Origin: Candidatus Kuenenia stuttgartensis
GTDB taxonomy: Bacteria; Bacteroidota; Bacteroidia; Flavobacteriales_D; Crocinitomicaceae
Assembly: GCA_943326025.2 (NCBI GenBank)
Contig: CALPRR020000083.1
Coordinates: 1-9,577 of the forward strand
Direction of reading: 5' to 3'
DNA length: 9,577 bases
The notes under the pieces were generated by a model. That model was not told the DNA's origin and did not search any database. It saw only the letters and a list, made by a program, of their open reading frames with translations. Shown here piece by piece: positions 1 to 4,913 of this stretch; the stretch's first letter is position 1, and the number at the start of each line of letters is the position of its first letter. Made by a program: the position numbers and the translations under genes.

Positions 1-604
1 CATCTAAAAATGCAAGTACAAAATGATTTGGTAGATTAACACCGTAAATCGGAATGTTTAAATTTTGTGCTATAATACTATAGATTATACTCAAACTTAA
101 AGGATTTCCCTTTTTCGTTTCTAAAACAGTATTGATGTACGAATTGAGTGGCGAATGAAAATGTTTTGCGTCTCCATGAAAATGATGCAAATCAAAAATA
201 ACTTTATTAAAAATATAAACCTTTTCTAAAGCTGTTTGTTTATTATTGATTTCTAACCAAATATCTTTTTGAATGCGCTCAATTTCAGCATACACTTTCT
301 CATCATGCAAACCAGGATATTGATATTTCGCAATAAGAATCGCTCCTTTTAGTAAATCCTTTTGTGAAGAATTTTTCCACTTCAATAATTCATTTTTTGA
401 ATCTTCAAATTGGATTTCATGGATTAGATTTTCGATTCTATTTTGAAAAAGCATTCCGAAATCTTTTACTTCCCATGAATTTTCAAGATATGGAATTGCA
501 TCTGGCCCGTATTTCAATAAGCGATCACGAACATGTAAGAAAATGTTCTCATCTGGATCATCGATCAGATTTATTAATGCAATTATTGATTCTACGTCTG
601 CCAT
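1..604 (-). CDS. SirB1/transglutaminase-like family protein with N-terminal HEAT-like repeat (3' end cut by window)
   Basis: The first 201 residues are present; the C-terminus lies outside the window. Residues about 5-45 look like a HEAT-type helical repeat (acidic LIDDPDEN followed by GPDAIPYLENSWE). Residues about 150-200 match the transglutaminase-like core of the SirB1/COG2912 family: SPLNSYINTVLETKKGNPLSL, then IYGVNLPNHFV, corresponding to the usual LN-x-VL-x-R-x-GxPxSL and GVxLPxHF signatures. H194 sits where the family's conserved His lies, but the Cys of true transglutaminases is not seen at the GNPLSL position, as is usual for this family, so enzyme activity is doubtful. Its biochemical role is not established. 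The ATG at 604 is preceded by a TACATTTG promoter-like box with only four bases between. The gene is divergent from the ABC-F gene. Family assignment is fairly sure; function is unknown. Confidence 0.8.
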   Translation of the reverse strand, partial: MADVESIIALINLIDDPDENIFLHVRDRLLKYGPDAIPYLENSWEVKDFGMLFQNRIENLIHEIQFEDSKNELLKWKNSSQKDLLKGAILIAKYQYPGLHDEKVYAEIERIQKDIWLEINNKQTALEKVYIFNKVIFDLHHFHGDAKHFHSPLNSYINTVLETKKGNPLSLSIIYSIIAQNLNIPIYGVNLPNHFVLAFLD

Positions 605-608
605 AAAA

Positions 609-616
609 CAAATGTA
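609..616 (-). promoter_or_regulatory. Bacteroidota -7 box for the transglutaminase-like gene
   Basis: Read on the minus strand this is TACATTTG, a perfect match to the TAnnTTTG -7 element used by the primary sigma factor of Bacteroidota. It ends four bases before the ATG at 604, which would place the transcription start at or next to the start codon. No TTG -33 element lies at the usual 17-23 bp spacing. Confidence 0.5.
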
Positions 617-813
617 TGAAGGTAAAAGCCTCGTTTAGAATATAATTTACAAACTTTTTCAATATGAATTGTTAATTAAGGATATGATTTTTCATAAACA
701 TACTAATCGTATCAAAAATAATTACTTGAATTCGGCTTGTTTTTACTCATTGGAAATTCTATAAAACTCTGTAAAGTCAATGATTATCAATAGTGAAAAC
801 AAAAAAGTTTTCC

Positions 814-821
814 TAACTTTG
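814..821 (+). promoter_or_regulatory. Bacteroidota -7 box for the ABC-F gene
   Basis: TAACTTTG matches TAnnTTTG exactly and ends four bases before the ATG at 826, the same spacing as in the divergent gene. This predicts a leaderless or nearly leaderless mRNA. I find no clear TTG at 17-23 bp upstream. The rest of the 605-825 interval is AT-rich, with only a small five-base-pair hairpin (TATGA/TCATA, 683-696), and shows no other recognisable element. Confidence 0.5.
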
Positions 822-825
822 CATC

Positions 826-2778
826 ATGATTAATTTAGAGCAGTTAGGCGTTCATTTGCCACAAGGATATTTATTTCAAGGTATTAATGTACAGATCAAT
901 AAAGGAGATAAAATAGGTTTAGCAGGTAAAAATGGTGCTGGAAAATCGACTTTATTGAAATTGATTTCAGGAAAAGATAATCCGACTGAAGGAAAAGTTC
1001 ACAAACCAAAAGATGTTGTCATTGGATATTTAACACAAGATATAAAAATCGACACTGATCTTTCGGTATTTGAATTTCTAAATCAATCCAATGAAACACT
1101 TACGACTTTAAAACATAGAATTGAAGAGATCAATCATGCTTTAACTGTTCGTACAGATTATGAATCTGAAGATTATTTAGGACTTCTAGATGAATTAAGC
1201 GATTTAAATCACGAATTCAATTTACATGAAGGATTTATGTGGGAAGAAAAAATATCTTCTGCATTAAGAGGTCTAGGTTTTTCTGATTATGATTTTACTC
1301 AAACTTTAAATTCATTTTCTGGTGGTTGGAAAATGCGAGCTGAATTAGCCCGTATTTTAGTTAATCAGCCAGATGTAATATTATTAGATGAGCCGACCAA
1401 TCATTTGGACATTATTTCGATTAGTTGGTTAGAAAATTACCTTCAACGTTTCGAAGGAGCTGTAATCGTTATTTCTCACGATAGATTATTTTTAGATAAT
1501 GTTACAAAAAGAACACTAGAGATTTCTCAAGGAAGACTTTTAGATTTTCCTTATGCTTACTCTAAATACAAACTTGTAAGAGAGGAAGAACTTGAACGTT
1601 TGGGTGATGCTAAAAAGCAACAAGATAAAGATATCAAGCAAACAAAAGAGTTGATTGATAAATTTAGAGCAAAGAAAAATAAAGCAGCTTTTGCCCAATC
1701 ATTAATTAAAAAATTAGAAAAAACAGAACGAATCGAAGTTGAAAACGATTCAGTTTCTGGAATGAAAATAGCTTTCCCATTAAGTGTTCAACCAGGAAAA
1801 TGGGTTTTAGAAATGCACGATATGGGTAAATCGTATGGTGATCGTGTTTTATTTAGAGATATTAACCTAACTGTTGGACGTGGTGAAAAAATTGCGTTGT
1901 TAGGTGCAAATGGTGTTGGTAAATCGACATTATTAAAACGTATCATGAGTAAAGTTGAAGGTGATGGTATTGTCAACTATGGTCACAATGTTCAGATTAC
2001 TTACTTCGCGCAAGATCAAGCAGAAGGACTAGATGTCAATAAAACAATTTATGAAACGGTTGATGATGTTGCAATTGGCGACATTAGAAAAGATTTAAGA
2101 AGTATTCTAGGTGCATTCTTATTCACAGGTGAAGATGTAGATAAAAAAGTTGGCGTATTATCTGGTGGTGAGAGAGCTCGATTAGCCTTATGCTTATTAT
2201 TATTAAGTCCTTCAAATTTCTTGATTTTCGATGAGCCTACAAATCACTTGGACATTAAGAGTAAAGAAGTTTTAAAAAATGCACTTTTAAATTACGAAGG
2301 CACTTTTATTGTTGTTTCTCACGATAGAGAATTCTTAGAAGGCTTAACTAATCGTATCTGGGATATTGAAGATAAAACGTTGAAAATTCACCATTTTGAT
2401 GTGCAAGAATTCTTACGTCGAAAAATGGAAATGCCTGAAGACGGAAAATTAACTTCAGTTTCAACTAAGCAAAAAGAAGAAGTCGTGGTTGCTCCTACTC
2501 CTGTGGCTGAACCAAAACCTGCATTATCTTTCGAAGAACAAAAAGAATTAAAACGTAAGAAAAATCAATTCAATACACAAGTCAAAAAAGCAGAAGAAAA
2601 CATTTCTATCTATGAGAAAAAAATAAAGGAAATGGATGAAATCATTGCAAACTTAGACTATTCTGATGAAGTAAAATCGAATGCTATTTTAGCTGAATAC
2701 GATGTCATCAAAAAGAAATTAGATGAAGAAATGTTGAATTGGGAAAATGCAACAGAAGAATTAATGATGTTAGAATAA
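826..2778 (+). CDS. ABC-F family ATPase, YheS-like ribosome-associated protein
   Basis: A complete 650-residue soluble protein with two ABC ATPase domains and no membrane segments, the hallmark of ABC-F proteins. These act on the ribosomal E-site/P-site tRNA region during translation rather than as transporters. Domain 1 has Walker A GKNGAGKS (34-41), signature SGGWK (165-169), Walker B with catalytic Glu in ILLDEPTNHLD (E189), and SHDR (217-220). The helical inter-domain linker (about 240-320) contains IDKFRAKKNKA, close to the equivalent region of E. coli YheS. Domain 2 has GANGVGKS (360-367), SGGER (446-450), E470 in the second DEPTNHLD, and SHDR (498-501). A Pro/Val-rich hinge (about 550-566) leads to a charged C-terminal coiled coil (about 566-650), a tail also found in Uup-type members. 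Both ATP sites look intact. Subgroup placement rests on remembered resemblance. An antibiotic-resistance role is not suggested by the context. Confidence 0.93.
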   Translation: MINLEQLGVHLPQGYLFQGINVQINKGDKIGLAGKNGAGKSTLLKLISGKDNPTEGKVHKPKDVVIGYLTQDIKIDTDLSVFEFLNQSNETLTTLKHRIEEINHALTVRTDYESEDYLGLLDELSDLNHEFNLHEGFMWEEKISSALRGLGFSDYDFTQTLNSFSGGWKMRAELARILVNQPDVILLDEPTNHLDIISISWLENYLQRFEGAVIVISHDRLFLDNVTKRTLEISQGRLLDFPYAYSKYKLVREEELERLGDAKKQQDKDIKQTKELIDKFRAKKNKAAFAQSLIKKLEKTERIEVENDSVSGMKIAFPLSVQPGKWVLEMHDMGKSYGDRVLFRDINLTVGRGEKIALLGANGVGKSTLLKRIMSKVEGDGIVNYGHNVQITYFAQDQAEGLDVNKTIYETVDDVAIGDIRKDLRSILGAFLFTGEDVDKKVGVLSGGERARLALCLLLLSPSNFLIFDEPTNHLDIKSKEVLKNALLNYEGTFIVVSHDREFLEGLTNRIWDIEDKTLKIHHFDVQEFLRRKMEMPEDGKLTSVSTKQKEEVVVAPTPVAEPKPALSFEEQKELKRKKNQFNTQVKKAEENISIYEKKIKEMDEIIANLDYSDEVKSNAILAEYDVIKKKLDEEMLNWENATEELMMLE

Positions 2779-2779
2779 A

Positions 2780-3148
2780 CTATAACGTCTTTCTTGAACG
2801 ATTTCCCTTTCTAGCTTTTTTAGAAGCTGATCGTTTTTTAGACTTCTTTTGTTTTTTCTCTCGCTTTTTAACAGCTTTCTTTTGATTTTTCGCATTTCTT
2901 TTTACTGATTTACGAACTTCAGGACTTTGATTTGCCCAATAAGCCTTTATTCTTTTCTTATTTTCTCTTCGAGCTTTACGGGCATTACTCTTTTTTAATT
3001 TTTCTCGTTGAGCTACTGCTTCTTCAACTGTATCTGGTGTCTTACGAGCAACAATCATGGCGCATTCTGTAAAAGTAAAAGCAATAAACAATAATAGAAT
3101 ATTGAATATCGTTTTAAACTTTATATTTTTGAATCGAATTTCGAACAT
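2780..3148 (-). CDS. Small exported Lys/Arg-rich protein of unknown function
   Basis: 122 residues. Residues 1-30 look like a signal sequence: a basic n-region (RFKNIKFK) and a hydrophobic core (IFNILLLFIAFTFT). C29 could be a lipidation site, but Glu at -1 (TEC) does not fit a normal lipobox, so a lipoprotein is possible rather than certain. The mature part begins MIVARKTPDTVEEAVAQ and then becomes extraordinarily basic: roughly 37 of the last 87 residues are Lys or Arg, ending in KK/KR runs. WANQSPEVRKSVKRN (71-85) is the only stretch that looks like a conserved motif. I recognise no domain. If translation began at Met31 the product would be a cytosolic, nucleic-acid-binding-like basic peptide; the hydrophobic leader argues against this. 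The stop codon lies one base from the stop of the convergent ABC-F gene. The start is 30 bp from the predicted start region of the divergent lipoprotein gene. Confidence 0.7.
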   Translation of the reverse strand: MFEIRFKNIKFKTIFNILLLFIAFTFTECAMIVARKTPDTVEEAVAQREKLKKSNARKARRENKKRIKAYWANQSPEVRKSVKRNAKNQKKAVKKREKKQKKSKKRSASKKARKGNRSRKTL

Positions 3149-3190
3149 GATTAATTTCTGTACGCAATTTAAACAATAATGTTATTTTAC

Positions 3191-3619
3191 ATGAGAAAAT
3201 TTTTAATGATTACCGTTTTAATAATTGGTTCTTTTGGTTGCAAGAAGAAAGCAAATCAGAATCCAGTTCCAAACGTTTCATTTGATATTACTATAAATGT
3301 AAATCTACCTAGCTATTCCGCACTTACTGGAGTTGGTGGTTGGGTTTATGTTTACAATGTTGGTGCTAAAGGAATTATAGTATACAGAAGAGCTACTCAA
3401 GAATTTGTTGCATTTGATAGACAATCTCCTAAAGATATAAACGGTACATGTGCAAAACCACTTACACCTGAAACATCTAATTTCCTTACACTTAAAGATT
3501 CCTGTTCAGGAGCAACTTTCTCTCTCTATGATGGTTCTGCTCAAAGTGGTTCTGAATACGGATTAAGACAATATGCTTTGACATGGGACGGATCTTCCAA
3601 TTTAAGAATCTATAATTAG
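3191..3619 (+). CDS. Rieske-fold-like lipoprotein with incomplete Fe-S ligands
   Basis: 142 residues from the ATG at 3191. An ATG at 3179 is in frame and adds four residues, but MRKFLMITVLIIGSFGC gives a better lipoprotein signal with Cys17 as the lipidated residue, followed by KKKANQNP. The rest resembles a group of small Bacteroidota lipoproteins related to Rieske [2Fe-2S] proteins: a strand region WVYVYNVGAKGIIVYR, then EFVAFDRQSPK where family members usually have a Cys-Pro, a lone Cys in TCAKP, then DSCSGATFSLYDGS where CCGSxF is typical, and a C-terminal LRIYN. Two of the expected cysteines are Ser here, and there is no C-x-H pair, so a Rieske cluster is unlikely. The two remaining cysteines could form a disulfide. 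A possible weak promoter is TTG at 3129 with TAATTTCT at 3152. A 2Fe-2S ferredoxin gene follows 67 bp downstream. Fold assignment is inferred from motif spacing. Confidence 0.72.
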   Translation: MRKFLMITVLIIGSFGCKKKANQNPVPNVSFDITINVNLPSYSALTGVGGWVYVYNVGAKGIIVYRRATQEFVAFDRQSPKDINGTCAKPLTPETSNFLTLKDSCSGATFSLYDGSAQSGSEYGLRQYALTWDGSSNLRIYN

Positions 3620-3631
3620 AGAATATTCTCT
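3618..3631. repeat. 14-bp perfect palindrome overlapping the lipoprotein stop codon
   Basis: AGAGAATATTCTCT reads identically on both strands. It includes the last two bases of the lipoprotein TAG stop and ends two bases before the -33 region of the ferredoxin promoter. It could be an operator for a dimeric regulator. It is less likely to be a terminator stem, since it has no loop. No regulator is encoded next to it. Confidence 0.4.
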
Positions 3632-3633
3632 CA

Positions 3634-3668
3634 TTTGTTGTTAAAACCAAAACAACTTTTTACTTTTA
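3634..3668 (+). promoter_or_regulatory. Predicted ferredoxin promoter (TTG / TACTTTTA)
   Basis: TTTGTTG (3634-3640) supplies the -33 TTG and TACTTTTA (3661-3668) a near-match to TAnnTTTG, with 20 bp between them, the spacing seen in Bacteroidota promoters. The start codon follows at 3687. Only the last base of the -7 box departs from consensus. Confidence 0.45.
3637..3661 (+). terminator. Weak hairpin with T-tract after the lipoprotein gene
   Basis: GTTGTT (3637-3642) pairs with AACAAC (3651-3656) across an eight-base loop and is followed directly by five T's. The stem is short and has only two G-C pairs, so termination would be partial. It occupies the same bases as the ferredoxin promoter spacer. 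Confidence 0.3.
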
Positions 3669-3686
3669 CACTTCAAAATAATTGAC

Positions 3687-4007
3687 ATGAACGAAATTAC
3701 AGTAAATATCATTGACCGAGAAGGAGTAACGCACGAGTTAATTGCACCGACTGACATGAACATGAATATCATGGAAGTTTGTAAATCATATGATTTACCT
3801 GTAAAAGGAGAGTGTGGCGGAATGGCAATGTGTGCAACTTGTCAATGTTATTTAGAATCTGATACAGATCTTACTGAACAAGGTGATGCAGAATTAGACA
3901 TGTTAGACCAAGCATTTTTTGTTAAACCGAATAGTCGTTTAGGTTGTCAAATACATATTACAGAAGAAATAAATGGAATAGTTTTAAGGCTAGCTCCTGA
4001 AGAATAA
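3687..4007 (+). CDS. [2Fe-2S] ferredoxin, adrenodoxin type
   Basis: A complete 106-residue ferredoxin that carries single electrons through one [2Fe-2S] cluster in the cytoplasm. The ligands are C43, C49, C52 and C87: GECGGMAMCATC gives the C-x5-C-x2-C pattern and LGCQI the fourth Cys, the vertebrate/bacterial adrenodoxin arrangement rather than the plant C-x4-C-x2-C type. An extra C54 lies next to the cluster loop. The acidic segment between (ESDTDLTEQGDAELDMLD, 57-74) is the typical partner-docking helix of this family, and length is normal. There is no signal peptide. No reductase or isc/suf gene is in view, so the electron donor and acceptor are unknown. It has its own predicted promoter and ends before a strong terminator. 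Confidence 0.93.
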   Translation: MNEITVNIIDREGVTHELIAPTDMNMNIMEVCKSYDLPVKGECGGMAMCATCQCYLESDTDLTEQGDAELDMLDQAFFVKPNSRLGCQIHITEEINGIVLRLAPEE

Positions 4008-4020
4008 AAAAATAATATAG

Positions 4021-4062
4021 AAAAAAATACGCTACTTCAATTTTGAAACAGCGTATTTTTTT
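4021..4062. terminator. Bidirectional rho-independent terminator
   Basis: Two 13-base arms pair perfectly: an A-run followed by TACGCT (4021-4033), and AGCGTA followed by a T-run (4050-4062). A smaller inner TTCAA/TTGAA pairing can extend the stem. Each strand ends in a run of T's, so the hairpin can end the ferredoxin transcript rightwards and the four-gene minus-strand operon leftwards. It lies in the only intergenic gap between these convergent units. Confidence 0.85.
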
Positions 4063-4080
4063 TTGTTAAAATATTTTCAT

Positions 4081-4902
4081 CTAAAAAGCATACGTCAAGC
4101 CTAAATTGAAATTAATTAAATTATAAAGTCTTTGCTTATTTATTAATTTAGAAACATCTTGTTGACTTAAGTAAAAATGATTAATTGAATTTGAAGTCAT
4201 ATTTAGTACTGATGAATTTAGATTTAAAGTATATCTGAATCCATAATTCAACAATAAACTTTTAGATAATGCTGTTTTCATATTTAAAGCATACATAATT
4301 GTGAAGGTCTTTGTTGAAATTTGATTATTAAAATCAAAATACTTTTTATTAAAGTCATCTATCAACACATACGAATTATCCAACGAGCTTTGATATGTTA
4401 CTAATGAAGCATAATCATTATTAACTAATTTAGAACGATTAAATCCTATACCAAATTGATGACTCAATCCCAAAGGCAATAATGAATTTTTTACTGAAAA
4501 TTCAATTTTAGGCATTACTGAAAATGTTTGAATATCTAAATTCTCATGGATCACATTTAAATTTAAATTTTGACCTGAAATTGAATCTTCATAATAGATT
4601 GATTTCTCTGAGTATACATTACTAAAATCAATTCCTCCTTCTAAACAAAAAGCAAAATTCCTTTTTAAAATAACACCCAAACATGCCCGAAAACCAAAAT
4701 TGAATTTATCTCCTTTTTGATTTAAATTTTCATCACATTTTGAATAAACATCACTACTTGATCTAAAATTATACAAAATTGGTGCATTCATTAATGCATC
4801 CAAAGAAATATAAAACTTAGAATTATAATATCCTTTATTCGATTGACTATATCCTTTCAAAACAATTAAAAAACAAACAATTAAAACTACTTTACTTTTC
4901 AT
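4081..4902 (-). CDS. Predicted outer-membrane beta-barrel protein
   Basis: 273 residues. Residues 1-20 form a signal peptide (hydrophobic VVLIVCFLIVL, then KGYSQ, the small-x-Gln ending common in Flavobacteria). The mature part alternates short amphipathic strands rich in Tyr, Phe, Asn and Ser, for example KFYISLDALM, FNFGFRACLGVIL, FAFCLEGGIDF, LNYGFRYTLNLN, and ends in LINFNLGLTYAF with a terminal Phe. This is the usual signal for outer-membrane insertion. No catalytic motif is visible and I cannot name a specific family; it fits the broad outer membrane beta-barrel/OmpA-like porin fold. It is the last gene of the minus-strand operon, starting 11 bp after the M48 protease stop, which suggests co-expression. 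Its start lies in the sequence GATAAAAATGAAAA, shared with the barrel gene at the head of the operon. Confidence 0.7.
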   Translation of the reverse strand: MKSKVVLIVCFLIVLKGYSQSNKGYYNSKFYISLDALMNAPILYNFRSSSDVYSKCDENLNQKGDKFNFGFRACLGVILKRNFAFCLEGGIDFSNVYSEKSIYYEDSISGQNLNLNVIHENLDIQTFSVMPKIEFSVKNSLLPLGLSHQFGIGFNRSKLVNNDYASLVTYQSSLDNSYVLIDDFNKKYFDFNNQISTKTFTIMYALNMKTALSKSLLLNYGFRYTLNLNSSVLNMTSNSINHFYLSQQDVSKLINKQRLYNLINFNLGLTYAF

Positions 4903-4913
4903 TTTTATCTGTA

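Noticed and set aside
364..606. 80-codon open frame on the plus strand
   Set aside because: It lies entirely antisense to the transglutaminase-like gene, whose protein has family motifs. The plus-strand translation resembles nothing and has no promoter.
683..696. Small hairpin TATGA-TTTT-TCATA between the divergent promoters
   Set aside because: Five A/T-rich base pairs with no T-tract; expected by chance in sequence this AT-rich.
1788..1976. 62-codon open frame on the minus strand within the ABC-F gene
   Set aside because: Antisense to the second Walker A region of a clearly conserved protein; a composition artefact.
826..2778. ABC-F gene as an antibiotic-resistance determinant
   Set aside because: The linker and signature sequences look like housekeeping YheS-type members. 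There is no mobile element or attenuator leader nearby.
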